From Marinimicrococcus sp033875255 (GTDB lineage: Bacteria; Pseudomonadota; Alphaproteobacteria; Geminicoccales; Geminicoccaceae): DNA of 64,000 nt. Every line of letters begins with the position of its first letter. The stretch's first letter is position 1. Positions 7,238-15,749 of this stretch are shown one piece after another. A model generated the notes under the pieces. That model searched no databases and was not told the DNA's origin. It saw only the letters and a program-made list of their open reading frames with translations. The translations under genes were made by a program, and so were the position numbers. The stretch is taken from positions 1 to 64,000 of the forward strand of contig JAWZSN010000018.1 of the NCBI GenBank assembly GCA_033875255.1. Reading direction: 5' to 3'.

Positions 7238-8082
7238 GGTCCGGACTCAATCAGAGCCAGAAGGCCGCGACGGCCGCCAGGGCCACGGTGGACTGGAAGT
7301 TGGCGGCGAGCTTGTCGTAGCGGGTGGCGACGCGGCGGAAATCCTTCAGCCGGTTGATCGCCGCCTCGACGCGCCAGCGCTCGCGGCAGGCGCGGGGGTC
7401 GTGGCTGACCGGGCGCTTGCGGTTGCGGCGGCCGGGGATTACCGGCTCGGCGCCGCGCTCAACGATCTCGCGCCGCAGCGCGTCGGTGTCGTAGCCGCGG
7501 TCGGCGATGATGCGGGTCGCCGGTCCCGCCGCCGTCAGCAGCTCACCCGCGATGCGGATGTCGGCGGTGTTGCCGGGCGTCAGGATGAGCGCGAGCGGCC
7601 GCCCGAGGAGGTCGGTCGCAAGATGGATCTTCGTGGTCCGGCCGCCCCGCGAGACCCCGATCGCCTGTTTTTGCCCCCCTTTTCCGCCGCCCGCCGAGCG
7701 GTGCGCGCGCTCCCAGATGCTGTCGATGGCGACGCTGCCGCCCAGCGCCCCGGCCTCGGCCAGGGCCTCGAGCAGCCGCCGCCAGATGCGCCGCCGGGAC
7801 CAGCGGTTGAAGCGGTTGTGGACGGTCGTCCAGGGCCCGCAGGCCTGCGGGCAGTCGCGCCACCGGCAGCCCGAGCGCAGCACGTGCAGGATCCCGCTGA
7901 TCACCCGCCGGTCGTCGACCCGCAGGCACCCGCGGCTGGTTCTTCGGCACAAGCGGCTCGATCACCGCCCACGCCTCGTCGTCCAGCCAGAACAGTCCCC
8001 GCATCGCCACCCTCTTGCCCGCCGGTGCGACGGTTGAATCAGAGGTCCGGCCGTGGATCCGGAGGGTGATTGGGTACAACGC
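7238..8082 (-). mobile_element. IS5-family (IS427-like) element, copy 2, flanked by CTAG
   Basis: The element is about 845 bp. Its left end starts GGTCCGGACTCAATCA and the reverse complement of its right end starts GGCGTTGTACCCAATCA, an imperfect terminal inverted repeat sharing CAATCA. CTAG lies on both sides (7234-7237 and 8083-8086), the usual target duplication of the IS427 group. It is the best preserved of the IS5-type copies here; related sequences lie at 665-1437, 2625-2790 and 19675-20067. Confidence 0.8.
7251..8004 (-). CDS. IS5-family transposase, two frames (possible programmed frameshift)
   Basis: The first frame starts at ATG 8004 with MRGLFWLDDEAWAVIEPLVP. The main frame supplies VDDRRVISGILHVLRSGC, then IDSIWERAHRSAGGGKGGQK, TPGNTADIRIAGELL, ATRIIADRGYDTDALRREI and RERWRVEAAINRLKDF before TGA at 7251. 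The DDE residues (D in IDSI, D in ADRGYD, E in RVEAAINR) are present. One base separates the frames near 7930. The copy at 665 has the same extra base, while the relic at 19849 reads through in one frame, so the shift is either programmed or an inherited defect. Confidence 0.8.
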
Positions 8083-8180
8083 CTAGAGGCAGGGGACCTG
8101 TCCGGCCAGCCGGTCGAGCCGCTATAGCCAACAAGGCGTGGGGCGGCCCGGCTGGATCTCGCGCTGGAGCAGCGCGCCGA

Positions 8181-8951
8181 TCAGCGATGCTTTTCCAAGA
8201 ACGTCCGCACCGGGCCGACAACGCGATCCGGTGCCTCGATCAGGAGCGCATGCTTCAACTCGTTCAGAATGACCAGCTCCGAGTTCGGCATCGCATCAGC
8301 GATCTGCTTGTTGAGCCGCGGATTGCAGCCACCGTCCAGCTCTCCGGTCAGCACGAGCGACGGCGCGTCGATCTCGTGCAGCCAGGGCGACATCTCGGTT
8401 TCAGCATAGATATCGAACACGTTGAGGAACACCTCGGGCGGCGTGCCGACGACCTGGGCCTTGCGTCGCTCGATGACGTCAGGATTGGCGGCGGCGAAAT
8501 CGTCGGTGAACCAGCGTGCGGTCAGCGTGTCGAGCTCTCGCTCGATCCCGTTCTCGCGCATGGCGGCGACGACGCCTTGGACCTTTGCGCTGTCGTCCGC
8601 CGTGCGGAAGGCGGCGGTGGAATAGAGGCCAAGCGACAGCACCTTGTCGGGGAACCGGTGGGCGAAGCCCGGACCGATCATGCCGCCCAGGGAGTGACCG
8701 GCCAGGTGGGCCTTCTCGATACCGACGCGATCAAAGATCCGTGCCAAATCCTCGACCAGATCGCTCAGGCCGAAGCGGCCCTCGGGCAATGGAGACTGGC
8801 CATGGCCGCGCAAGTCGTAGGTAATGCAGGTGAAGCGGTCCTCAAGACCGTCGACGAGGCCGTCGAAGACGCTCCTGCGCGCGCCGATGCCGTGGATGAG
8901 GATCAAAGGCGGTCCGGCTCCGCGAACCGAGAAATCGCAATCGATGGCCAT
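8181..8951 (-). CDS. Alpha/beta-fold hydrolase (3-oxoadipate enol-lactonase-like)
   Basis: A 256-residue protein starting MAIDCDFSVRGAGPPLILIH. It shows the HG oxyanion motif (IHGIGA, about residues 20-25), DLRGHG, the nucleophile elbow GHSLGG (Ser about residue 94) and a late LKHALLIEAPD with the catalytic His. Length and motifs fit single-domain carboxylester/lactone hydrolases related to PcaD. It is cytoplasmic with no signal peptide. It follows a tautomerase gene by five bases and shares its direction with tctC, so it may process an imported aromatic- or acid-derived substrate. The exact substrate is unknown. Confidence 0.8.
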   Translation of the reverse strand: MAIDCDFSVRGAGPPLILIHGIGARRSVFDGLVDGLEDRFTCITYDLRGHGQSPLPEGRFGLSDLVEDLARIFDRVGIEKAHLAGHSLGGMIGPGFAHRFPDKVLSLGLYSTAAFRTADDSAKVQGVVAAMRENGIERELDTLTARWFTDDFAAANPDVIERRKAQVVGTPPEVFLNVFDIYAETEMSPWLHEIDAPSLVLTGELDGGCNPRLNKQIADAMPNSELVILNELKHALLIEAPDRVVGPVRTFLEKHR

Positions 8952-8956
8952 CGCGG

Positions 8957-9163
8957 CTATTCCTTCTTCTTTGGCGGCTGCCTGTCGGAGACCAGCTCGC
9001 CGGCTACGGCCCACTGGTCGCGCGCGACCTCGTTGAACAGGATGGTGACCCCTCCTGCCGGCCCGCCGATGACGTCGAGATAGGTTTCCGTCAACCGCCT
9101 TGCGAGCTCGCGCTTCTGGTCGATCGACCGGCCCGCGAACATGTCGACCCTGATGATTGGCAT
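8957..9163 (-). CDS. 4-oxalocrotonate tautomerase family protein
   Basis: A 68-residue protein that begins MPIIRVDMFAGRSIDQKREL. After Met removal Pro-1 becomes the general base of this family, and length fits the small hexameric tautomerases. The following helix LARRLTETYLDVIG and the strand GVTILFNEVARDQW are typical. It has a Lys-rich tail (PPKKKE). It is translated together with the hydrolase downstream. Role: enol-keto isomerisation, probably in breakdown of an unsaturated acid, inferred from family. Confidence 0.8.
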   Translation of the reverse strand: MPIIRVDMFAGRSIDQKRELARRLTETYLDVIGGPAGGVTILFNEVARDQWAVAGELVSDRQPPKKKE

Positions 9164-9449
9164 CGTCGAGATTCCCTGTTTGCGCTCGTGATCGGAGGAT
9201 GGCCGTACCGCCCGCTGTCGGTCGGGCGCTGCGGCGATGGACAGCGCCGGGACGAGGCAGGTGTCCAGCTCGGGCATCATGGCGGTGCATCCGTCGTCGA
9301 GGAACGAGCTGCGCCCGATCGCCTCAAGCCGGCTCGGGCCGAATCGTCGAGGAAGTGGATCCGCAAGGACGCCCCCGACACCAGCAAAGGCCGGCCGGCC
9401 TGGCGCCCCGGGGAACAGGCGCCCGAACGATGTCCGGGCGCTTTTGAGA
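9164..9449. other. Intergenic stretch between tctC and the tautomerase
   Basis: No credible gene is seen. The only notable structure is the hairpin at 9419-9441 just behind tctC. The remainder is GC-rich with shadow frames only. Confidence 0.4.
9419..9445 (+). terminator. GC hairpin with TTTT behind tctC
   Basis: GCGCCCG (9419-9425) pairs with CGGGCGC (9435-9441) around a nine-base loop and is followed on the plus strand by TTTT. On the minus strand, the direction of tctC, the stem has no U-run after it. It may therefore act as a weak transcript end or RNA-stabilising stem after tctC. Confidence 0.4.
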
Positions 9450-10412
9450 TCAGCGGGTGAAGCCCGTCTCTGCGACAACCGAGCCCCAGCGGTTCGTCTC
9501 CGCTTCCAAAAAGGCGCCGAAGGCCTCGGCCGTGTCGCCTTCATAGGTGGAATAGCCCTGGGCGCGCAGCTGCTCCTTCACCGCTTCATCGGATACGATC
9601 TCCTGAAGCAGGCCCGACAGCTCGGCGACGATCTCGGGCGGCGTGTCCTTCGGAGCAAGCAGCGAATACCACACCGTGCTCACGAAATCCGGATAGCCGC
9701 TCTCCTCCATGGTCGGCACATCCGGGAGCAGCTCGGACCGGTCGGCCGAGGCCACCACCCGAGCCTTGACGTTGCCTGCCTCGAGCTGAGGCAGAGCCGT
9801 GGGCAGAACGTCGACGCTGACGCGGATCTGGTCGCCCAGCAGATCGCCCATGGCCGGGGTGTTGTAGAGGATGGTCTCGGTCGAAAGCCCGCTCCGCACC
9901 CGAAAAAGCTCCGCGGTCAGCCTGGAGATCGTTGCGACGGCCCCGATCGGAACCGGGCTGTCGCTCGCGGCGATGTAGCTCTCCAGCTCCTCGAGGCTAT
10001 CGCCGGGAACGTTGTTGTTAGTAATGATGACATAGGGGGTGTAGGCCACCCGGCCGATCGGGGAAAAATCGTTGTAAATATCGTAGGGGACCGCGCCCAT
10101 CGTATATTTGACGATTGTAACCTCGGAGGTTGCCGAGAACAGCAGCGTATGGCCATCCGGCTTGGCGTTGGCGACATGATTGGCGCCGAGGGTCCCGGTG
10201 GCGCCCGCCCGGTTCTCGACGACGACGGGTGTGCCCGTCTTTTCCTGCAGACTGTCCGCGAACAGGCGCGCCAGGCGGTCGGTTCCGCCGCCCGCGGCAT
10301 AGGCGGCGACCAGCGTGATCGGCTTGCTGGGATAATCCTGGGCCACCGCCGGGGTGCCCACCACGAACGCCATTGCCGCCATCAGCAGGCTTTTGCAGGC
10401 CATTGATCTCAT
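9450..10412 (-). CDS. tctC: Tripartite tricarboxylate transporter substrate-binding protein (TctC/Bug family)
   Basis: A 320-residue exported protein. The start MRSMACKSLLMAAMAFVVG with cleavage near PAVAQ-DYPSKPI is a clear signal peptide; ATG 10412 has AAGGAC upstream. Bug-family features follow: PSKPITLVAAYAAGGGTDRL, VVVENRAGATGTLGAN, FSPIGRVAYTP and LPDVPTMEESGYP. It captures a carboxylate in the periplasm and delivers it to TctAB. The membrane genes lie on the other strand at 11352-13382, with the XRE-cupin regulator between, so the system is split around its regulator. Confidence 0.9.
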   Translation of the reverse strand: MRSMACKSLLMAAMAFVVGTPAVAQDYPSKPITLVAAYAAGGGTDRLARLFADSLQEKTGTPVVVENRAGATGTLGANHVANAKPDGHTLLFSATSEVTIVKYTMGAVPYDIYNDFSPIGRVAYTPYVIITNNNVPGDSLEELESYIAASDSPVPIGAVATISRLTAELFRVRSGLSTETILYNTPAMGDLLGDQIRVSVDVLPTALPQLEAGNVKARVVASADRSELLPDVPTMEESGYPDFVSTVWYSLLAPKDTPPEIVAELSGLLQEIVSDEAVKEQLRAQGYSTYEGDTAEAFGAFLEAETNRWGSVVAETGFTR

Positions 10413-10512
10413 TGCAGAGGTCCTTTTTTTTGACAAGTTTGGACTTAGGCTCGACGCGTGCGGCGAACCGTCGGCCTCTCATGCATCTGCCGCTATGCCG
10501 GCCGGAGACGGT

Positions 10513-11157
10513 TTATCTCCCTCCTCCCTGGAGGCGGCGCGCATTCACCCAGAGGACGCGGGACAAGCCCCTGGCGCCGCCACGGAAGCTGTGCGGGCGC
10601 TGACTGGCAAAACGGAAACCATCGCCTTCGCGGAGATGAAGCTCCTCTCCATCGACGGTAAGCCAGATCGCTCCCTCGAGGACGATTCCGGCCTCCACGC
10701 CATCGTGCATGTAACTTTCATCGCCGGAGGTGCCGTCCGGCTCGATCTGCATCATGAAGATATCGAGCTCCGAATCCGCGGCCTGCGGAGTCAGCAGCTC
10801 CTTTGAGATCCCGGTGCCCCTGAACCGCACCGTTCTCCGATCCTTCCGGCGAACGACGATGCCGCTACCCTCTACCTCGTCATGGTCGGCGCCGTCGTCG
10901 AAGAGGCTTCCGACGTTGACCTGCAGCGCGTTGGCAATGCGGGTCAGCACCTTGACCGAGGGCGAGGAAATCCCCCGCTCGATCTGGCTGATCAGGCCGA
11001 TGGAGAATCCAGCCTTTCCGGCCACCTCCTTCAATGAAAGCCCCCTTGCTTTCCGCAAGTGGCGGATGCGCTGTCCGAGTGCTTCATCGGCTTTGTCGGT
11101 ATCCACAGGATTTCCATCCGCTGGATTCACGGATCCCCCTTCGGGTTTATGGCGCAT
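10513..11157 (-). CDS. XRE-family regulator with C-terminal cupin domain
   Basis: About 214 residues from ATG 11157; a TTG at 11181 is an alternative. The N-terminal helix-turn-helix (GQRIRHLRKARGLSLKEVAG to FSIGLISQIERGISSPSVKV, about residues 28-75) is a Cro/CI-type DNA-binding domain. The C-terminal half (IVLEGAIWLTVDGEELHL, FASQRPHSFRGG) is a cupin barrel that usually senses a small ligand. Its position between tctC and divergent tctBA makes it the probable regulator of that transporter and of the downstream tautomerase and hydrolase. Confidence 0.85.
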   Translation of the reverse strand: MRHKPEGGSVNPADGNPVDTDKADEALGQRIRHLRKARGLSLKEVAGKAGFSIGLISQIERGISSPSVKVLTRIANALQVNVGSLFDDGADHDEVEGSGIVVRRKDRRTVRFRGTGISKELLTPQAADSELDIFMMQIEPDGTSGDESYMHDGVEAGIVLEGAIWLTVDGEELHLREGDGFRFASQRPHSFRGGARGLSRVLWVNARRLQGGGR

Positions 11158-11203
11158 TACTTCAACTCGTATATCGAACAAGCGTATTTATGAAATTTTT
11201 GCG

Positions 11204-11232
11204 TTGACAGCACCGCTAACACGAAACATTTT
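11204..11232 (+). promoter_or_regulatory. Possible sigma-70 promoter for tctBA
   Basis: TTGACA at 11204-11209, then 17 bases, then CATTTT at 11227-11232. The -35 is perfect and the -10 is weak. The region is AT-richer than its surroundings and lies between the divergent regulator and tctB, so the XRE-cupin protein could bind here. Confidence 0.4.
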
Positions 11233-11351
11233 CGCGCACCAGTGAAATTTGCTGGCCGCATGGAGTGCCATATGGTGGCGTCAAGCGCAGGCCAGGCGTT
11301 GCGCCGGTGGATCGTTCTCATCCTCTGCTGGCTCTAGGAGGCCGTGCTCCT

Positions 11352-11873
11352 GTGAAATCGACAGTTTCCCGCAATTCCCCGGACGAGGGTGAGGAAGAGG
11401 CTCGCGGCGCCACCAATTTCGCGCGCATGGAAAACGCGATCCTGGGTCTTTTCCTCGGCCTCGTCGGCGCCGGCGCTATCGCCGAGGGGCTGTCGCTTCC
11501 GGTCGGCAGCGCGATGCGGATGGGACCCGGCTACTTCCCGATCCTGATCGGCGGCGTGCTCGTTGTGCTGGGGCTGGCGATCACCCTTCTGCCCACCCGG
11601 CATGTCGCGGCCGCCTGGGAGCGTGCCGATCTGGCCCGCGGCGCTGTCGATGTTCTCGCGGTGATCCTCGCCGTCACGTCGTTCGGATTTCTCGTCGAGC
11701 GTCTGGGTCTCATAGCGTCGATCGTGGTGGCCGTGTTCATCAGCACCGCGCCCATTCCGGCGATGTCGCTTCTGGAGCGCTTCGTGCTCGCGATATGCCT
11801 CGCGGTCGGCAGCTACCTCATCTTCGTCTATGCGCTCGGCGTCTCGATGCCCGGCTTCACGTTCAACTGGTAG
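11352..11873 (+). CDS. tctB: Tripartite tricarboxylate transporter small membrane subunit TctB
   Basis: I chose the GTG at 11352 because AGGAGG (11336-11341) lies ten bases upstream; ATG 11427 (MENAILGLFLGLVGAG) is a later option. The 173-residue product has four hydrophobic segments and the family pattern RMGPGYFPILIGGVLVVLG. TctB is the poorly conserved small subunit that partners TctA in Na+-coupled carboxylate uptake. TctA starts nine bases after its stop, so the two are co-translated. Confidence 0.85.
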   Translation: MKSTVSRNSPDEGEEEARGATNFARMENAILGLFLGLVGAGAIAEGLSLPVGSAMRMGPGYFPILIGGVLVVLGLAITLLPTRHVAAAWERADLARGAVDVLAVILAVTSFGFLVERLGLIASIVVAVFISTAPIPAMSLLERFVLAICLAVGSYLIFVYALGVSMPGFTFNW

Positions 11874-11882
11874 GAGCGCGGG

Positions 11883-13382
11883 ATGCTGGAAAATCTCGTC
11901 TCGGGGCTTGCTTTCGCGCTCTCCATGGATGCGCTGATCTACTGCGCGATCGGGGTCACGCTCGGGACCTTCATCGGCATGCTGCCGGGGATCGGGCCGA
12001 TGGCGGCGATCGCCATGCTCGTGCCGCTTACCTATTATGTCGATCCGGCGGTCGGCATCATCATGCTCGCCGGTATCTATTACGGCGCGGCCTACGGCGG
12101 CTCCACGGCATCGATCCTGCTCAATCTGCCCGGGACGGCGAACACCGCCATCACCTGCCTCGACGGCTACCCGATGACGCAGCAGGGGCGCGCCGGGATT
12201 GCCTTGTTCATGACGACCATCGCGTCATTCTTCGGCAGCATTTGCGGACTGGTCATTCTGGTCGGGTTCGCCCCCAGCCTGTCCACAGCGGTGCTGGCGT
12301 TCGGCTCGCCCGAATATTTCTCGCTCGTCTTGCTGGGTTTGCTCGCCTCGGCGCTGGCGGCGACGGATTACCCGCTGCGCGCCGTGGCGATGATCGTTCT
12401 GGGGCTTCTGCTCGGATCGGTCGGCGCCGACCAGAATACCGGGATCACCCGCTTCACCTTCGACAGCCCTTATCTCTATGACGGTTTCACCCTCGTCGCT
12501 TTCGCCGTGGGCCTGTTCGGCATCCCCGAGATCATCTCGAATGTGAGAACGCCACCCTCCCGAACCGGCGCGAAATCGATCCGGCTGTCGGCCATGCTTC
12601 CGACCCGAGAGGACTGGCGACGGTCCTGGCTGCCGATGATCCGCGGCACGTCCATCGGCGCCGTGCTTGGCGCCCTGCCGGGGACAGGCGGAACCCTGGC
12701 GACCATCCTGTCCTATTCCACGGAAAAGCGGGTGAGCCGGCGGCCCGAGGAATTCGGCTATGGCGCGATCGAGGGCGTGACCGGCCCCGAAAGCGCGAAC
12801 AATGCCGCCATTCAGACGGCGTTCATTCCGACGCTCACCCTGGGCATTCCCGGCGATGCGGTCATGGCGCTGATCGTGGCGACACTCATGATCCACGGGA
12901 TCCAGCCCGGGCCGCTTCTGGTCAGCCAGCACCCGACCGTGTTCTGGGGACTGGCCGCCAGCTTCCTCGTCGGCAACGTGCTCCTTCTCATCCTCAACAT
13001 CCCGCTGATCGGGCTTTGGATCAGGATCCTCTCGATCCCCTACAAATATCTTTTCCCTGCGATCATCGTCTTTGTCTGCATCGGAGCCTTCAGCATAAAC
13101 ACATCGCCATTTGATATTTACATGGTGTCCTTCTTCGGTGCCCTTGGCTACGGCCTGAGGCTGCTGAGATGTCCGCCCGCGCCGCTTTTGATGGGCCTGA
13201 TCCTCGGCCCGATGCTCGAGGTCCACTTGCGCCGGGCCTTGCAGATCGCGAACGGTGATCCGTTGGTGTTCGTCGAGCGGCCGATCAGCGCGGCCTTCCT
13301 CATGGTCTGCGTCGCCTTGATCGCGGCGGCGATCTTCCGGCGCCGGAAACCGGGCCCGGCCTTCCGCGAGGCCAAGGCCTGA
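11883..13382 (+). CDS. tctA: Tripartite tricarboxylate transporter large membrane subunit TctA
   Basis: A 499-residue protein with about 12 hydrophobic segments, the usual TctA length. It carries the diagnostic GMLPGIGPMA motif (residues 32-41), GGSTASILLNLPGT, a second LPGTGGT motif (about 265) and TLGIPGDAVMALI. It forms the ion-coupled channel for a tricarboxylate or related acid delivered by TctC. Nothing in the sequence identifies the substrate. The gene is followed by a transposase relic, so the operon probably ends here. Confidence 0.93.
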   Translation: MLENLVSGLAFALSMDALIYCAIGVTLGTFIGMLPGIGPMAAIAMLVPLTYYVDPAVGIIMLAGIYYGAAYGGSTASILLNLPGTANTAITCLDGYPMTQQGRAGIALFMTTIASFFGSICGLVILVGFAPSLSTAVLAFGSPEYFSLVLLGLLASALAATDYPLRAVAMIVLGLLLGSVGADQNTGITRFTFDSPYLYDGFTLVAFAVGLFGIPEIISNVRTPPSRTGAKSIRLSAMLPTREDWRRSWLPMIRGTSIGAVLGALPGTGGTLATILSYSTEKRVSRRPEEFGYGAIEGVTGPESANNAAIQTAFIPTLTLGIPGDAVMALIVATLMIHGIQPGPLLVSQHPTVFWGLAASFLVGNVLLLILNIPLIGLWIRILSIPYKYLFPAIIVFVCIGAFSINTSPFDIYMVSFFGALGYGLRLLRCPPAPLLMGLILGPMLEVHLRRALQIANGDPLVFVERPISAAFLMVCVALIAAAIFRRRKPGPAFREAKA

Positions 13383-13589
13383 GAGACCGCCACCATATCC
13401 CGTTTGGCCGGGAGATGTTGGCGCAAGCAGGGGTTGTCGGGAGACGTGCGGCGGGCGCTCCGGGCTGCGTTGTCCTCGACCAACGCCCTGCAGATACGAG
13501 ATTCCGACGACCGACGGAGATGCAAGACGCGGCGCAGAGAACCAAGACTTCAAAGCAGGCGCTCGACGATGCCGCGGCGCAGTGGAACG

Positions 13590-13762
13590 AGATCTCTGCC
13601 GTGGCGAGCTGGGCTCTGTACCCAAGCGGCGAGGTTTCCGGAGGTGTCCACGTGATCCGCAGCATCGGTATCAAACGCGCCGACGCGACCGTGATCATGG
13701 CCGACATCGCCTACAATCTCGGCCGCTGGCAATGGCTCGAGGGGCGAGCTGCGCCCGCCTGA
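13590..13762 (+). pseudogene. C-terminal relic of an IS5-type transposase
   Basis: The frame ends GVHVIRSIGIKRADATVIMA and DIAYNLGRWQWLEGRAAPA, close to the RTIGLARA...ANLAYNxRRLxWLEGRxAPA ending of a different IS5 subgroup from the other copies in this window. No upstream catalytic part is recognised. Confidence 0.45.
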
Positions 13763-14292
13763 CGGGAAATGGCAGGGGCATTCGGCGCGCGAGGCCGCAA
13801 GACCGCCCCAATGACGCCGCCTCGACGCCCGGCCCGGCAACGCCGCCCAAGACCTCGCCCAAAGCCTCGAGAACGCGGCGTTATCGGAGGTGTCCATCTG
13901 ATGCCGGCAAGATCGGCCCCGTGCGAGAGGCGGTCGACTCTACTCTCGCCGCGCGCTGCTTGTGGAAAATCGCGCGCACGGCTGCGGAGCAGCCCACCGT
14001 GGCATCGATGGCGGCGAAGCGGCAGCCGAGATCTTGGAGAAGGTGCGACTCCGCGCCCTTGGGTTGGTGACGTCGCACGGCTGCCCGGCGGCGGGAACCC
14101 TGCGGCGGCCACCCGTTTCCAGGTCGCCGATGGCCGTGATGATCGAACACGACGCCTCGCCGCTTGTCCGTTAATTTGTCCGTTGTTGGATCATGGTGTC
14201 GTCGCGGGATGTCGCGGAATCAGACTCGTAACGTCCTCCCGGAATAATGCCGGACCCCTCCAGCTGAGGCTACCCTTTGCGGACCTGAACAA
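13763..14292. other. Gene-free stretch between tctA and the amidohydrolase cluster
   Basis: Only overlapping low-complexity frames rich in Arg, Pro and Ala are seen, on both strands. Part of it is probably the end of the transposase relic. I see no promoter, repeat or RNA gene that I can support. Confidence 0.4.
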
Positions 14293-15711
14293 CTACGACA
14301 ACTCATCCTTATAAATGCTGCCACCCTTCATGATCAGCTTCAGGTTTGCGGAAGGGTCAGCCAGTACGGACGCATCTTCCAGAGGATTGCCGTCAACGAT
14401 CAGCAGATCCGCATAGGCGCCGGCCGTGACGACGCCCAGCTTGCCGGGGTAAGGATCACGCCCGCCCGACAAGGCCAGCAAATCAGCCGCCACAGAGGTT
14501 GCCTGACGGAGGATGTCCGGGCTGCTGAACCATTCCTTGCGAATGCTGAACTCTTCACTCTGGCGGCGCTGACGCTCCAGCGAGTCCATCAGATCGGTGC
14601 TGAAAGTGATCTTGGCGCCGTGCTTCCTGGCAAAACCGAGCATCCGATCCATGCCGGCACGAATCTCGCGTGTCTTGGCGAGATTCGCTTCGCCGCGGTC
14701 CGCGGCTTCAGAAAGAAATGTCAGCATCTGAGTGGACAGGAAGGCGTCGCGGTCGACCAGCATACGCATGGTGTCTTCGTCCATCAGATGGCCATGCTCA
14801 ATGCTCTTTACGCCCGCCTGGAGGCACTGCCGGATGCTACGACTGTTGTAGGCATGCGCCAGCACGTAAGTGTTCCAGTTTTCCGCGGCTGCAACAGCGG
14901 CTCTCAATTCGTCGGGCGTGAACTGAACCGTATCCAATGGATCATAATGACTTGAGGCTCCACCGCCGGCCATCAACTTGATTTGGGACGCACCCTGCTT
15001 CAGCTGCTCCCGTACGGCTGCGAGCATGTCGTCAACGCCGTCGGCGATGACGGTCAAGCCGCTTCTGGCGCTGCCTGGCACACCGCCACCAAAGCGAGGG
15101 TTGCGCTCGGTATTGAAACGAAAGTCGCCGTGGCCGGAAGTCTGGGAAATCATGGCCGCGGAGGGATAGATACGCGGGCCCGGCACCACGCCTTGGTCGA
15201 CAAGAGATTTCAGGGCGACCGTCGGCCCACCGGCATCGCGAATGCTTGTAAAACCACGCAAGAGCGTCTGCTTCGCTGCCACCGCGCCGCGTATCCCCAG
15301 ATAGGACACATCGAAATTCATCATCTCGGCTGGCGAGGCGTTGATGGTCAGGTGCATGTGAGTGTCGATAAGGCCGGGAATCAGCACCCGGCCACCACCG
15401 TCGAGGACTTGCATCGGGGAGGCTTCTGCGGCGTCCGTTGCACCGACCGCTGTGATTTTGTCGCCGTGGACAATCACATCCTGCTTGCGCAGCACATCAC
15501 TGATGCCGTCGAAAACCCGAACGTTGGTGATGCGCAGACGTGGCGGCGCGGCGGCCGCGGCCGATGTCTCTGGCCTTGCACCAAGGATAAAGGATGCCGT
15601 GCCGGCCAGCGTCCCCATCACGAACTTTCGCCTGCTGACCTTTCCGTGCCAGGCGCAGATCGGGCAGGCCGGATCGAATGCCGAATGAGCGCAATGGCCC
15701 GGAGTTTTCAT
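14293..15711 (-). CDS. Exported metal-dependent amidohydrolase (prolidase/imidazolonepropionase-like)
   Basis: A 472-residue protein with an unusual N-terminus: a Cys/His cluster (HCAH, CPIC at residues 7-19) before a twin-arginine-type signal SRRKFVMGTLAGTAS. The amidohydrolase core has PGLIDTHMHL (metal HxH about residue 117), IKLMAGGGASSHYD (metal Lys), VLAHAYNSRS, SIEHGHLMD and ITFSTDLMDS, and ends with LGVVTAGAYADLLIVDGNPL. This pattern belongs to a subgroup acting on Xaa-Pro/Xaa-Arg dipeptides and similar amides. It is the last gene of a minus-strand cluster with a SnoaL-like protein and two D-aminoacylase-like enzymes. Substrate inferred only. Confidence 0.85.
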   Translation of the reverse strand: MKTPGHCAHSAFDPACPICAWHGKVSRRKFVMGTLAGTASFILGARPETSAAAAAPPRLRITNVRVFDGISDVLRKQDVIVHGDKITAVGATDAAEASPMQVLDGGGRVLIPGLIDTHMHLTINASPAEMMNFDVSYLGIRGAVAAKQTLLRGFTSIRDAGGPTVALKSLVDQGVVPGPRIYPSAAMISQTSGHGDFRFNTERNPRFGGGVPGSARSGLTVIADGVDDMLAAVREQLKQGASQIKLMAGGGASSHYDPLDTVQFTPDELRAAVAAAENWNTYVLAHAYNSRSIRQCLQAGVKSIEHGHLMDEDTMRMLVDRDAFLSTQMLTFLSEAADRGEANLAKTREIRAGMDRMLGFARKHGAKITFSTDLMDSLERQRRQSEEFSIRKEWFSSPDILRQATSVAADLLALSGGRDPYPGKLGVVTAGAYADLLIVDGNPLEDASVLADPSANLKLIMKGGSIYKDELS

Positions 15712-15749
15712 GATTGATCGGCCTTTTGAATTGCGTTCCTTAATCCGGC

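Noticed and set aside
9164..9449. An N-terminal extension of the tautomerase frame up to 9544
   Set aside because: The family requires Pro directly after the initiator Met, which fixes the start at 9163; the extension is shadow sequence.
12225..13625. A 466-residue open frame antisense to tctA
   Set aside because: It is a high-GC antisense shadow with no domain, and tctA on the other strand is unambiguous.
13883..14170. Small frames between the transposase relic and the amidohydrolase as a possible toxin-antitoxin pair
   Set aside because: Neither strand shows a protein-like composition, start context or known motif.
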